Positions 44,358 to 54,692 of a stretch of 64,000 bases of DNA are shown here, in pieces (position 1 is the first letter of the stretch; every line of letters starts with the position of its first letter). Source of the stretch: Pseudomonas reactans (lineage in GTDB: Bacteria > Pseudomonadota > Gammaproteobacteria > Pseudomonadales > Pseudomonadaceae); contig NZ_JACAPG010000006.1 of the NCBI RefSeq assembly GCF_013385825.1, forward strand, positions 186,001 to 250,000, in the 5' to 3' direction. The position numbers were made by a program, and so were the translations under genes. Below the pieces are notes generated by a model, which saw nothing but the letters and a program-made list of their open reading frames with translations, was not told where the DNA came from and searched no databases.

Positions 44358-44730
44358 GGGTGTCGTAGGTGTCGATGACTTCCTGGGCAGCGCGGAATGC
44401 GTCGATGGCAGCCGGTACACCCGCATACACTGCGCAATGTAGCAACGCCTCGCGGATCTCTTCCACGGTACAGCCATTGTTCAGCGCGCCGCGCACATGG
44501 CCCTTCAGCTCCTGGGGGCACTTGAGCGCGGTAAGGGCGGCGAGGGTGATCAGGCTGCGGGTTTTCAGCGGCAAGCCTTCGCGGTTCCACACACTGCCCC
44601 AGGCGTGCTCGTTGACGAAATCCTGCAGCGGCTGGGTGAACTCGGTGGCATTGCCCAGGGCGCGGTCGACGAACACATCGCCCATGACCTGGCGACGCAT
44701 TTCAACCCCGGGCTTTTTCTGATCGGTCAT
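44353..44730 (-). CDS. Carboxymuconolactone decarboxylase family protein
   Basis: A 125-residue all-helical CMD/AhpD-fold protein: WNREGLPLKTRSLITLAALT, then CPQELKGHVRGALNNGCT and EIREALLHCAVYAGVPAA. The EIREALLH and CPxEL segments match 4-carboxymuconolactone decarboxylase (PcaC), with no C-x2-C peroxidase pair. No other protocatechuate genes are near, so the specific reaction is uncertain. Its ATG overlaps the stop of the CaCA exchanger gene (ATGA), indicating coupled translation, and the stop codon falls inside a REP element. Confidence 0.8.
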   Translation of the reverse strand: MTDQKKPGVEMRRQVMGDVFVDRALGNATEFTQPLQDFVNEHAWGSVWNREGLPLKTRSLITLAALTALKCPQELKGHVRGALNNGCTVEEIREALLHCAVYAGVPAAIDAFRAAQEVIDTYDTL

Positions 44731-45773
44731 TGCGATTCCCTCTTGTGTTGGCGGCGCCAGGCTCGCAGCGTGCTGAACAACAGAAAAGCCACCAGCACTG
44801 GCAGGACGTAGTACAGCATCAGTTGTTCAAGCTTGGTGGCCAGGGGCATGCCGGTGGTAAACGCCATCACGTGCAGCCCGTACGCCAGGTACAGGCCCAG
44901 CAGCACCAGGCCTTCGGCGCGGGTCACGCGGTAGCCGGTGTAGAACACCGGCAGGCACAGCACGACTACGCCGAGCATCACCGGCAGGTCGAAATCCAGG
45001 GCGTTGGGCGATACCGACAGCGGCGAGGGCGCGAGCAGCGCGGTCAGGCCCAACACGCCGAGCAGGTTGAACAGGTTGCTGCCGATCACGTTGCCCACGG
45101 CAATTTCCCGCTCGCCGCGCAGGGCGGCAATCAGCGAGGTCGCCAGGCATGGCAGCGAGGTGCCCACGCCGATCAGGGTCAGGCCAATCACACGTTCCGA
45201 CAGGCCCAGGTCGCCTGCCACATCCACTGCGGCGCCCAGCAGTAAATGCCCGGCCAGCACCAGGATCAGTAAGCCACCGAGCATCAGCAACACGCTGCTC
45301 AGCCAGGGCGCGCGGGCGACAGTGTCCAGTGTGCGTGGGCGGCGCGAATGACGGGTCTGGTAGTGCAGCACGCCGAGGTAAGCGACCAGGGCAACGAGCA
45401 GCACCAGGCCATCAATCGGCGTGAGTTCCTCATTGGCGGCGAGCGTGAACACCAGCAACCCGGCGAGGATCATCACCGGAATATCCAGGCGCACCAACTG
45501 GCGCGAAACCCGTAGCGGAATGATCAGCGCCGACAGGCCCAGGGTCACCAGAATGTTGAAGATACTGCTGCCGATCACACTGCCCACCGCGATATCGGTG
45601 TTGCCAGCCAGGGTGGCTTGCAGGCTGACAGTCATCTGCGGCGCGCTGCTGCCGAAGGCCACGATCGTCAGGCCGATGATCAGCGGACGCACCTTGAGGC
45701 TCGCGGCCAGGCGCACGGCGGCGCGCACGAGGATTTCGGCGCCGATGATCAGCAGCACCAGGCCGCTGACCAA
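44727..45773 (-). CDS. CaCA-family sodium/calcium exchanger (YrbG-like)
   Basis: A membrane protein of about 348 residues with roughly ten helices and the two alpha-repeat motifs of the Ca2+/cation antiporter family: IGLTIVAFGSSAPQMTVSL with GSVIGSSIFNILVTLG in the first half, and IGLTLIGVGTSLPCLATSL with GNVIGSNLFNLLGVLG in the second. The second repeat has C where E is usual (S-L-P-C rather than S-L-P-E), and the first has Q (S-A-P-Q), so classical ion-ligand acids are replaced. There is no in-frame ATG at the 5' end. TTG at 45773 is one option; ATT at 45815, 8 bases after GGAG, is another. It follows the RlpA-like gene closely. Confidence 0.8.
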   Translation of the reverse strand: MVSGLVLLIIGAEILVRAAVRLAASLKVRPLIIGLTIVAFGSSAPQMTVSLQATLAGNTDIAVGSVIGSSIFNILVTLGLSALIIPLRVSRQLVRLDIPVMILAGLLVFTLAANEELTPIDGLVLLVALVAYLGVLHYQTRHSRRPRTLDTVARAPWLSSVLLMLGGLLILVLAGHLLLGAAVDVAGDLGLSERVIGLTLIGVGTSLPCLATSLIAALRGEREIAVGNVIGSNLFNLLGVLGLTALLAPSPLSVSPNALDFDLPVMLGVVVLCLPVFYTGYRVTRAEGLVLLGLYLAYGLHVMAFTTGMPLATKLEQLMLYYVLPVLVAFLLFSTLRAWRRQHKRESQ

Positions 45774-45831
45774 TTCCAGCAGGCTCCAGGGCGAGAGGGC
45801 GGTTAATCCGAAAATGGCCAGGGCTCCGTCT

Positions 45832-46203
45832 CTAGTTGCTCAGCGCTTGTACGCGTACACGCGCCGTACCGCTGCCGATCATACCCAGCTGCTCGGCCGC
45901 CTTGCGTGAAAGATCGATCAGCCGCCCACGGGTATGCGGGCCGCGATCATTGATGCGGACAACCACGGATTTGTCGTTGTCGAGATTGGTGACCTTGACC
46001 TGGGTGCCGAACGGCAATTGCCGGTGGGCGGCGGTCAGGGCGTTCTGGTTGAAGGGTTCACCGCTGGCGGTCTTTTTGCCATGGTGCCGGGCGCCGTAAT
46101 AGGAGGCGGTGCCGGTTTCGTCGTAGCCGTTGGGGTTGATGACGCCGCTGGCGCAGCCGGCCAACAGGGAGAACAAGGCCAGGAGGCCGAGTAGACGCTT
46201 CAT
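45832..46203 (-). CDS. RlpA-like septal-ring lipoprotein (DPBB domain)
   Basis: A 123-residue small lipoprotein. The signal peptide ends in LLAGCASG (lipobox LAGC), so the mature protein starts with an acylated Cys. It is followed by a double-psi beta-barrel: [60 protein letters not shown]. The catalytic Asp in NDRGP is kept. RlpA of P. aeruginosa cleaves glycan strands lacking peptide stems; this one has no SPOR domain and is much shorter than RlpA, so it is a small paralogue type. Confidence 0.88.
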   Translation of the reverse strand: MKRLLGLLALFSLLAGCASGVINPNGYDETGTASYYGARHHGKKTASGEPFNQNALTAAHRQLPFGTQVKVTNLDNDKSVVVRINDRGPHTRGRLIDLSRKAAEQLGMIGSGTARVRVQALSN

Positions 46204-46217
46204 GCAAGGTGTCCCCG

Positions 46218-46242
46218 AAAAAGTGCGCCCCCGAAGGGGCGC
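46218..46242 (-). terminator. Intrinsic terminator after gatB
   Basis: GCGCCCC / GGGGCGC stem closed by a TTCG tetraloop on the minus strand and followed by ACTTTTTCGG, in the 48-base gap before the RlpA-like gene. Confidence 0.75.
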
Positions 46243-46251
46243 GTGTGCTGG

Positions 46252-47697
46252 TCAGCCTTCGAGTTTGCTTTTCAGCAATTCGTTCACCTGTTGCGGGTTG
46301 GCCTTGCCTTTGGAGGCTTTCATCGCCTGGCCCACAAAGAAGCCGAACATCTTGCCGCGCTTGGCTTCGTCTGCCGCACGGTATTGCTCGACCTGCTCGG
46401 CGTTGGCCGCGAGCATTTCATCCAATACAGCCGAGATCGCGCCGCTGTCGGTGACCTGCTTGAGGCCACGCTTCTCGATGATCTCGTCCGCGCTGCCTTC
46501 GCCTGCGGCCATGGCTTCGAACACGGTCTTGGCGATCTTGCCGGAGATGGTGTTGTCCTTGATGCGCAGCAGCATGCCGCCCAGTTGCTCGGCGGATACC
46601 GGGGCTTCGTCGATTTCCAGGCCCTGTTTGTTCAGCAGGCTGCCCAGCTCAACCATCACCCAGTTGGCCGCCAGTTTGGCGTCGCCGGCAATGCTCACAA
46701 CTTTTTCGAAGTAGTTGGCTTGTTCGCGGCTGGAGGCCAAGACACTGGCATCGTAGACCGACAGGCCGAACTGCTCCTGGAAGCGCTCGCGTTTCTGCTG
46801 CGGCAGTTCCGGCAGGGTGGCGCGGATGTCGTTGAGGAACGAATCCTCAAGCACCACCGGCAACAGGTCCGGATCGGGGAAGTAACGGTAGTCGTTGGCT
46901 TCCTCTTTGCTGCGCATGGCGCGGGTTTCGTCTTTGTTCGGGTCGTACAGGCGGGTCTGCTGGATGACTTTGCCGCCGTCTTCGATCAGCTCGATCTGGC
47001 GACGCACTTCGCTGTTGATCGCCTTCTCGATGAAGCGGAACGAGTTGACGTTCTTGATTTCGCAGCGGGTGCCGAACTCGACCTGGCCCTTTGGACGGAT
47101 CGACACGTTGCAGTCGCAACGCAGCGAACCTTCGGCCATGTTGCCGTCGCAGATGCCCAGGTAGCGCACCAAGGCGTGGATGGTCTTGACGTAGGCCACG
47201 GCTTCTTTGGCGCTGCGCATGTCCGGTTCGGAGACGATCTCCAGCAACGGCGTGCCAGCACGGTTCAGGTCGATGCCGGTAGAGCCGATAAACTCTTCGT
47301 GCAGGCTCTTGCCAGCGTCTTCTTCCAGATGCGCGCGGGTGACGCCGACACGCTTGATGGTGCCGTCTTCCAGGGGGATGTCCAGGTGGCCCTTGCCAAC
47401 GATCGGCAGTTCCATCTGGCTGATCTGGTAGCCCTTGGGCAGGTCCGGGTAGAAGTAGTTCTTGCGCGCGAACACGTTGTGCTGGCCGATCTCGGCGTCA
47501 ATCGCCAGGCCGAACATCACCGCCATGCGCACCGCTTCCTGGTTCAGCACCGGCAGTACGCCGGGCATGCCCAGGTCAACCAGGCTGGCCTGGGTGTTCG
47601 GTTCGGAGCCGAACGTGGTGGCGCTACCGGAGAAAATCTTCGATTGGGTGGCGAGCTGGGTATGAATCTCCAGCCCGATCACAACTTCCCATTGCAT
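46252..47697 (-). CDS. gatB: Aspartyl/glutamyl-tRNA amidotransferase subunit B
   Basis: 481 residues, usual length. It begins [17 protein letters not shown] and has [30 protein letters not shown] and [15 protein letters not shown], followed by the tail domain ending in the YqeY-like [12 protein letters not shown]. GatB binds mischarged tRNA and activates the glutamyl or aspartyl group so that GatA-derived ammonia makes Gln- or Asn-tRNA. It is third in gatC-gatA-gatB, 10 bases after gatA. Confidence 0.97.
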   Translation of the reverse strand: MQWEVVIGLEIHTQLATQSKIFSGSATTFGSEPNTQASLVDLGMPGVLPVLNQEAVRMAVMFGLAIDAEIGQHNVFARKNYFYPDLPKGYQISQMELPIVGKGHLDIPLEDGTIKRVGVTRAHLEEDAGKSLHEEFIGSTGIDLNRAGTPLLEIVSEPDMRSAKEAVAYVKTIHALVRYLGICDGNMAEGSLRCDCNVSIRPKGQVEFGTRCEIKNVNSFRFIEKAINSEVRRQIELIEDGGKVIQQTRLYDPNKDETRAMRSKEEANDYRYFPDPDLLPVVLEDSFLNDIRATLPELPQQKRERFQEQFGLSVYDASVLASSREQANYFEKVVSIAGDAKLAANWVMVELGSLLNKQGLEIDEAPVSAEQLGGMLLRIKDNTISGKIAKTVFEAMAAGEGSADEIIEKRGLKQVTDSGAISAVLDEMLAANAEQVEQYRAADEAKRGKMFGFFVGQAMKASKGKANPQQVNELLKSKLEG

Positions 47698-47707
47698 AGT
47701 GTTCTCC

Positions 47708-49159
47708 TCAGAAGCCGGTAGGGGTGCGAGTGTGCCAGTCGGTGTTCAACTGGTACTGGTGCGCCACATTGAGCAGGCGGCCTTCCTGGAAATACGGGGC
47801 GAGCAGTTGCACGCCGACCGGCAGGCCATCGACGAAACCGGCAGGCATGGACAAGCCCGGCAGGCCTGCGAGGTTGGCGGTGATGGTGTACAGGTCTTCG
47901 AGGTACGCAGCCACCGGGTCGCCGTTCTTGGCGCCGAGCTTCCAGGCCGGGTTCGGCGTGGTTGGGCCGAGGATCACGTCGACTTGCTCAAAGGCTGCCA
48001 TGAAGTCGTTCTTCACCAAGCGACGGATTTTCTGCGCCTTGAGGTAGTACGCGTCGTAGTAGCCGGCCGACAGGGCGTAGGCGCCGACCATGATCCGGCG
48101 TTGCACTTCGGCACCGAAACCTTCGCCACGGGAGCGCTTATAAAGGTCGGTGAGGTCTTTCGGATTTTCGCAGCGGTAGCCGAAACGCACGCCGTCGAAC
48201 CGCGACAGGTTGGAAGAGGCTTCTGCCGGCGCGATCACGTAGTACGCAGGAATCGCGTGCTGGTTGTTCGGCAGGCTGATTTCCTTGATCACGGCACCCA
48301 GGCTTTCCAGGGTCTTGACGCTGTTATGCACCAGCTCAGCAATACGTGGGTCGAGACCGGCGCTGAAGTATTCCTTCGGCACGCCGATGCGCAGGCCTTT
48401 GAGCGAGGTGTTCAGGCTGGCGCTGTAGTCCGGCACTGGCTCGTCAATGCTCGTGGAATCCTGTTTGTCGAAGCCTGCCATGCCTTGTAACAAAATTGCG
48501 CAGTCTTCGGCGGTGCGCGCCAGAGGGCCGCCCTGATCGAGGCTGGACGCGTAGGCGATCATGCCCCAACGGGAAACGCGACCGTAGGTCGGCTTCAGGC
48601 CGGTGAGGTTGGTGAAGGCCGCAGGCTGGCGGATCGAGCCGCCCGTATCGGTGGCTGTAGCTGCCGGCAGGAAGCGCGCGGCAACCGCGGCCGCCGAACC
48701 GCCGGACGAACCGCCGGGCACGTGCTCCAGGTTCCACGGGTTTTTCACCGCGCCGTAGTAGCTCGACTCGTTGGCCGAACCCATGGCGAATTCGTCCATG
48801 TTGGTCTTGCCCAGGGTCACGGCCCCGGCGGCAGCCAGCTTGGATACCACGGTGGCGTCATAGGGTGCTTTAAAGTTGTCGAGCATCTTCGAGCCGCAGC
48901 TGGTGCGAATGCCCTGGGTGCAGAACAGGTCTTTGTGGGCGATTGGAGCGCCCAGCAGCGCGCCATTTTCACCGTTGGCGCGACGTACGTCGGCGGCCTT
49001 GGCCTGGCTCAGGGCCAGTTCTTCGGTGAGGCTGATGAAGCTGTTGACCTTTGGATCGTGCTCGGCGATGCGCGCCAGCAGGGTCTTGGTCAGCTCTTCG
49101 GAAGAAAACTTTTTGTCGGCGAGACCGCGGGCGATCTCGGCCAGAGTCATGTGATGCAT
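47708..49159 (-). CDS. gatA: Aspartyl/glutamyl-tRNA amidotransferase subunit A
   Basis: A 483-residue amidase-signature enzyme. It has the catalytic Lys in APIAHKDLF and the Ser-rich signature [16 protein letters not shown] with [12 protein letters not shown]. It releases ammonia from glutamine for GatB. The first ATG is chosen ([12 protein letters not shown]) because AGAGCC lies at proper spacing; an internal ATG three codons later is possible. It lies 16 bases after gatC. Confidence 0.97.
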   Translation of the reverse strand: MHHMTLAEIARGLADKKFSSEELTKTLLARIAEHDPKVNSFISLTEELALSQAKAADVRRANGENGALLGAPIAHKDLFCTQGIRTSCGSKMLDNFKAPYDATVVSKLAAAGAVTLGKTNMDEFAMGSANESSYYGAVKNPWNLEHVPGGSSGGSAAAVAARFLPAATATDTGGSIRQPAAFTNLTGLKPTYGRVSRWGMIAYASSLDQGGPLARTAEDCAILLQGMAGFDKQDSTSIDEPVPDYSASLNTSLKGLRIGVPKEYFSAGLDPRIAELVHNSVKTLESLGAVIKEISLPNNQHAIPAYYVIAPAEASSNLSRFDGVRFGYRCENPKDLTDLYKRSRGEGFGAEVQRRIMVGAYALSAGYYDAYYLKAQKIRRLVKNDFMAAFEQVDVILGPTTPNPAWKLGAKNGDPVAAYLEDLYTITANLAGLPGLSMPAGFVDGLPVGVQLLAPYFQEGRLLNVAHQYQLNTDWHTRTPTGF

Positions 49160-49175
49160 TGCAGGCTCTTTCCCT

Positions 49176-49463
49176 TTAGTCGATGACTTTCGGAACCAGG
49201 TACAGGCCGTTTTCGACCGCTGGCGCGATGGACTGGTAGGCCTCGCGATTATTACTCTCGGTCACGACGTCTGCGCGCAGGCGCTGACTGGCTTCCAGCG
49301 GGTGAGCCAAAGGCTCGATACCGTCGGTATTCACGGCCTGCATTTGGTCGACCAGCCCGAGAATGCTGTTCAGGGCTGCGGTGGTCTGTGGAAGATCGGC
49401 ATCATTGAGGCCAAGCGAGGCCAGGTGCGCGATTTTTTCCACGTCGGAGCGTTCAAGCGTCAT
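49176..49463 (-). CDS. gatC: Aspartyl/glutamyl-tRNA amidotransferase subunit C
   Basis: 95 residues, normal. It has [20 protein letters not shown] at the start and the belt segment [22 protein letters not shown] that wraps GatA and GatB. It is first gene of the gatCAB operon and divergent from mreB across 210 bases, as in other pseudomonads. Confidence 0.96.
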   Translation of the reverse strand: MTLERSDVEKIAHLASLGLNDADLPQTTAALNSILGLVDQMQAVNTDGIEPLAHPLEASQRLRADVVTESNNREAYQSIAPAVENGLYLVPKVID

Positions 49464-49661
49464 GGGAATCTCCAGTGGAAAACAGAACGGAGGCTGTCCG
49501 TGTGTTAGATTGTCGGAACACTACCGCATTTCTACGGTCTTACGGCCGCGATTGTGGGGTTAGGTGCACAGAAAGTCGGCCAATTTAGCACATTGGCGCC
49601 TTGCCCAAAATCCCTGTCGTTGTTAGAGTTTGCCGCACTTTTTTACCCACGCGTTGCCTAG

Positions 49662-50711
<1,050 letters not shown>

Positions 50712-50741
50712 GCATTTGCTGATTAGCCCATGTTTCGCCCA

Positions 50742-50767
50742 CAGGCAGCACTTTGCAGTGCTGCCTG
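50742..50767 (+). terminator. Hairpin between mreB and mreC
   Basis: A perfect 11-bp stem, CAGGCAGCACT / AGTGCTGCCTG, with a TTGC loop and a weak T-rich tail (TTGGCGTTTATC). It is probably a partial terminator that lowers mreCD expression relative to mreB. Confidence 0.65.
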
Positions 50768-50851
50768 TTGGCGTTTATCTTCTTCAATCTGCATCCAGGC
50801 CGGTTAGATGCCGTATGAATAAAGAGAACATTTGCCTGGGAGGAGCGGCTT

Positions 50852-51952
50852 ATTAAACCGCTTTTCGCCAAAGGCCCCTCATTGGGCGTGCGCCTGTTGG
50901 TGCTGGTCGTGCTTTCGGTCGCGCTGATGGTGGTCGATGCCCGTTTTGCACTGCTCAAGCCCGTGCGCAGCCAGATGTCGCTGGTGTTGATGCAGACTTA
51001 CTGGATCACCGACCTGCCGCAACGTCTGTACCAGGGCGTGGCCAGCCAATTTGGCAGCCGCACCGAACTGGTCGCCGAAAACGAAAAACTCAAGACCGAA
51101 AACCTGCTGTTGCAGGGGCGCATGCAAAAGCTCGCGGCCCTCACCGAGCAGAACGTTCGGCTGCGCGAGTTGCTCAATTCTTCCGCGCTGGTCAATGAAA
51201 AGGTCGAAGTGGCCGAGTTGATCGGTATGGACCCCAACCCCTTCACCCATCGCATCATCATCAACAAGGGTGAGCGCGACGGTGTGGTCCTGGGCCAGCC
51301 GGTGCTCGACGCCCGTGGCCTGATGGGCCAAGTGGTTGAGCTGATGCCCTACACCTCGCGGGTATTGTTGCTGACGGACACCACCCACAGCATCCCGGTG
51401 CAGGTGAACCGTAACGGGCTGCGCGCAATTGCCAGCGGCACAGGTAACCCGGAGCGCCTGGAATTGCGCCATGTGGCGGACACCGCTGACATCAAGGAAG
51501 GCGACCTGTTGGTCAGCTCCGGCCTGGGTCAGCGTTTCCCGGCGGGTTACCCGGTGGCGACGGTCAAGGAAGTGATCCACGATTCCGGCCAGCCGTTCGC
51601 CATTGTGCGTGCCGTGCCGACTGCCGCCCTGAACCGCAGCCGCTACCTGCTGTTGGTGTTCAGCGACAATCGCACGCCGGAAGAGCGCGCCAACGATGCC
51701 GCGCAGGCCCAGGAAGCGGAGGACAAGCAAAACGGTACAGCGCCGATCGTTCCGGCGACCGTGCCCAAGCCGGCATTCGTCGGGCCGCCTGCTCCGGCGG
51801 CGGCTCCGCCAGCGCCTGTAGCCACCCCGGTCAAGCCGGCAGCCCACAACACGCGTCCTGCCAAGCCAACCGTGACTAAACCGCCGGCCGCGACCCCGGC
51901 TGCCAAGCCTCCGGCAGCTGCCCCGGCAACCACGCGGCAGAGGGAGGAATAA
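50852..51952 (+). CDS. mreC: MreC, rod-shape-determining protein, probable ATT start codon
   Basis: 366 residues from the proposed ATT at 50852. Codons 2-10 give KPLFAKGPSL, which lines up with the E. coli MreC N-terminus (M-KPIFSRGPSL), and GGGAGGAG stands 6 bases before the ATT. The first in-frame standard start is TTG at 50882, ten codons later, without a ribosome site. Then come a membrane helix (VRLLVLVVLSVALMV), a coiled coil (LVAENEKLKTENLLLQGRM) and the periplasmic beta domains. The tail (from about residue 290) is very rich in Pro and Ala. The mreD ATG overlaps the stop by one base. Confidence 0.9.
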   Translation: MKPLFAKGPSLGVRLLVLVVLSVALMVVDARFALLKPVRSQMSLVLMQTYWITDLPQRLYQGVASQFGSRTELVAENEKLKTENLLLQGRMQKLAALTEQNVRLRELLNSSALVNEKVEVAELIGMDPNPFTHRIIINKGERDGVVLGQPVLDARGLMGQVVELMPYTSRVLLLTDTTHSIPVQVNRNGLRAIASGTGNPERLELRHVADTADIKEGDLLVSSGLGQRFPAGYPVATVKEVIHDSGQPFAIVRAVPTAALNRSRYLLLVFSDNRTPEERANDAAQAQEAEDKQNGTAPIVPATVPKPAFVGPPAPAAAPPAPVATPVKPAAHNTRPAKPTVTKPPAATPAAKPPAAAPATTRQREE

Positions 51953-52440
51953 TGGCCAGTACTCATTCGCGCAACGGCTGGATCGTCTGGCTGACCTTTG
52001 CTGTCGGCATGCTGCTGAGCGTTTCGCCCTTGCCGCAGTTCATGGAAATCCTGCGCCCGCTCTGGCTGGCACTGTTGCTGGCGTTCTGGTCGCTGAACCT
52101 GCCGCATAAGGTCGGCATGGTCACGGCGATGTTCCTGGGCTTGGCGGAGGATGTGCTCTATGGCACCTTGCTGGGTCAGAACGCGTTGATCCTGACCCTG
52201 ATCACTTTCCTGGTGCTGTCGTTGCAGCAGCGCCTGCGGATGTTCCCGATGTGGCAGCAATGCCTGGTGATCCTGGTGATCTTCGGCCTGGCACAGCTGG
52301 TTCAGCTATGGCTGAGTGCGTTGACCGGTAACCGCCAGCCAACCCTGGCGCTGGTATTGCCGGCGTTGGTCAGTGCCTTGCTGTGGCCATGGATCAGCTT
52401 CGGTCTGCGTGGGTTGCGTCGTCGCTATAAAATCAATTGA
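51952..52440 (+). CDS. mreD: MreD, rod-shape-determining membrane protein
   Basis: 162 residues, about five membrane helices (WLTFAVGMLLSVSPLPQFME, LWLALLLAFWSLNLPHKVGM, GLAEDVLYGTLLGQNALIL). It bridges MreC and the elongasome in the inner membrane. AGAGGGAGGAAT precedes the ATG, which overlaps the mreC stop. Confidence 0.95.
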   Translation: MASTHSRNGWIVWLTFAVGMLLSVSPLPQFMEILRPLWLALLLAFWSLNLPHKVGMVTAMFLGLAEDVLYGTLLGQNALILTLITFLVLSLQQRLRMFPMWQQCLVILVIFGLAQLVQLWLSALTGNRQPTLALVLPALVSALLWPWISFGLRGLRRRYKIN

Positions 52441-52491
52441 ATGGATTGCGAGGCTCTGCCTGGTTATCGAACCCTACAGGGAGAGTCTGCA

Positions 52492-53088
52492 ATGAATTCG
52501 CTTTACCTGGCCTCGGGCTCCCCGAGGCGACGTGAATTGTTGACCCAGATCGGTGTGCCTTTCACCGTGGTCAGCGCCGCTATCGATGAAACTCCTCTTA
52601 CAAACGAACCCGCCGTTGCCTACGTCGAGCGCCTCGCGCGTGGCAAGGCAGCGGCGGGTTTTGCTGCGCTCGAAAACACTGCCGACGCCTGCGTGTTGGG
52701 TGCCGATACCGCCGTAATTGTCGATGGCAAAATCCTCGGCAAGCCCGTCGATCAGGCCGATGCCCTGGCAATGTTGGTGGTGCTGGCGGGGCGTGAGCAT
52801 GAAGTGCTGACCGCCATTGCCCTCACCGACGGCCAACGCTGTGAGACTGTTTGTGTAAGCAGTCGTGTACGGTTTCGCGGGATTTCCGTCGAGGAAGCGA
52901 CCACCTACTGGCACAGCGGCGAACCCCAAGACAAGGCGGGCGGCTATGCTATCCAAGGGTTGGGCTCGGTCTTTGTCGCCGGGCTCAATGGCAGTTATTC
53001 CGCCGTGGTAGGCCTGCCGGTGTGCGAAACCGCGCAACTGCTCGGCCAATTCGGCATACCCTGTTGGCAAAACCTTACCGCGCGCTGA
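52492..53088 (+). CDS. maf: Maf family nucleotide pyrophosphatase (YhdE-type)
   Basis: 198 residues. It has the N-terminal [16 protein letters not shown] motif, the DETPL acidic segment, [17 protein letters not shown], and [20 protein letters not shown] near the C-terminus. Maf proteins of the YhdE branch hydrolyse dTTP/UTP and modified nucleotides. The start at [10 protein letters not shown] has AGGGAGAG before it; the in-frame region upstream to 52441 is not conserved. Order mreBCD-maf-rng is standard in gamma-proteobacteria. Confidence 0.93.
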   Translation: MNSLYLASGSPRRRELLTQIGVPFTVVSAAIDETPLTNEPAVAYVERLARGKAAAGFAALENTADACVLGADTAVIVDGKILGKPVDQADALAMLVVLAGREHEVLTAIALTDGQRCETVCVSSRVRFRGISVEEATTYWHSGEPQDKAGGYAIQGLGSVFVAGLNGSYSAVVGLPVCETAQLLGQFGIPCWQNLTAR

Positions 53089-53158
53089 ACGCCGTACTCC
53101 AGCGCCCAGCCTTAAGCGATCGGTCACTATTGTGAAAACGCCTGAACGAGACCCAGCC

Positions 53159-54616
53159 ATGAGTGAAGAGATTCTGATCAATATCACGCCGATGGAATCG
53201 CGCGTGGCGGTGGTAGAGAACGGTGTTCTGCAAGAAGTGCACGTTGAGCGCACCCAGAAGCGCGGGATCGTCGGCAATATCTACAAAGGCAAGGTGGTGC
53301 GGGTGTTGCCAGGGATGCAGGCGGCATTCGTCGACATCGGCCTGGACCGTGCCGCATTTATCCATGCTTCGGAAATTTCGCTGCGCGAAGGGCCAGCGGT
53401 GGAAAGCATCAGCGCGTTGGTGCATGAAGGGCAGAGCCTGGTGGTGCAAGTCACCAAGGACCCTATCGGTTCCAAAGGCGCGCGGTTGACGACTCAACTG
53501 TCGATTCCGTCGCGTTACCTGGTGTATATGCCGCGTACTGCGCATGTCGGCATCTCGCTGAAAATCGAAGACGAAGCCGAGCGCGAGCGCCTGAAAAAGG
53601 TGGTCAGCGACTGTGTGGCGGCCGAAGGCATCAAGGAAGCGGGCGGATTCATCCTGCGCACCGCCGCTGAGGGTGCCGGCGCCGATGAAATCCTCATGGA
53701 TATCCGCTACCTACGGCGCCTGTGGGACCAGATCGGCGCACAGATCAAGACCATCGGCGCGCCCAGTGTGATCTATGAAGACCTCGGCCTGGCCCTGCGC
53801 ACGCTGCGCGACCTGGTCAGCCCGAAGATTGAGAAAATTCGCATCGACTCGCGGGAAACCTTCCAGCGCACCACGCAATTTGTTGCCGAGTTGATGCCGG
53901 AAATTGCCGACCGCCTGGAACACTATCCCGGCGAGCGACCGATCTTCGACCTGTATGGCGTCGAAGACGAAATCCAGAAAGCCCTGGAACGCAAAGTGCC
54001 GCTCAAGTCCGGCGGCTACCTGGTAGTGGACCCGGCGGAAGCCATGACCACCATCGACGTTAACACCGGCGCGTTCGTCGGCCATCGCAACCTCGAAGAA
54101 ACCATCTTCAAGACCAACCTCGAAGCGGCCACCGCGATCGCGCGCCAACTGCGCCTGCGCAACTTGGGCGGCATCATCATCATCGACTTCATCGACATGG
54201 AAGATGAAGAGCACCAGCGCCAGGTGCTGCGTACCCTGGAGAAACAGCTGGAGCGCGATCACGCCAAGACCAACATCATTGGCATCACCGAGCTGGGCCT
54301 GGTGCAGATGACGCGCAAGCGCACCCGCGAAAGCCTGGAACAGGTGCTGTGCGAGCCGTGCAGCAGTTGCCAGGGCCGCGGTAAATTGAAGGCCCCGGAA
54401 ACCGTTTGCTACGAAATTTTCCGCGAAATCCTGCGAGAAGCGCGAGCCTACCAGGCCGAAGGTTACAGAGTGCTCGCCAACCAGAAAGTGGTCGATCGGT
54501 TGCTGGACGAAGAATCCGGTAACGTTGCCGAGCTGGAGGGGTTTATCGGGCGCACGATACGCTTTCAGGTCGAAACCATGTATTCCCAGGAACAATATGA
54601 CGTGGTGCTGCTCTGA
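53159..54616 (+). CDS. rng: Ribonuclease G
   Basis: 485 residues. The N-terminal S1-like domain (MSEEILINITPMESRVAVVE, GIVGNIYKGKVVRVLPGMQA) is followed by the catalytic domain with metal-binding Asp residues in TTIDVNTGAFVG and GGIIIIDFIDM. The Zn-link CEPCSSCQGRG has the paired Cys that hold the dimer. It processes 16S rRNA 5' ends and some mRNAs. The start at MSEEIL is the family N-terminus; an upstream GTG at 53132 is unlikely. Confidence 0.96.
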   Translation: MSEEILINITPMESRVAVVENGVLQEVHVERTQKRGIVGNIYKGKVVRVLPGMQAAFVDIGLDRAAFIHASEISLREGPAVESISALVHEGQSLVVQVTKDPIGSKGARLTTQLSIPSRYLVYMPRTAHVGISLKIEDEAERERLKKVVSDCVAAEGIKEAGGFILRTAAEGAGADEILMDIRYLRRLWDQIGAQIKTIGAPSVIYEDLGLALRTLRDLVSPKIEKIRIDSRETFQRTTQFVAELMPEIADRLEHYPGERPIFDLYGVEDEIQKALERKVPLKSGGYLVVDPAEAMTTIDVNTGAFVGHRNLEETIFKTNLEAATAIARQLRLRNLGGIIIIDFIDMEDEEHQRQVLRTLEKQLERDHAKTNIIGITELGLVQMTRKRTRESLEQVLCEPCSSCQGRGKLKAPETVCYEIFREILREARAYQAEGYRVLANQKVVDRLLDEESGNVAELEGFIGRTIRFQVETMYSQEQYDVVLL

Positions 54617-54692
54617 TCCCCAATCGTTTTCTTTTTACGAGACGGGCAGACCTTGATCTGCCGTCCGACTACTGTCTTGAGGGTCGCCTGAC

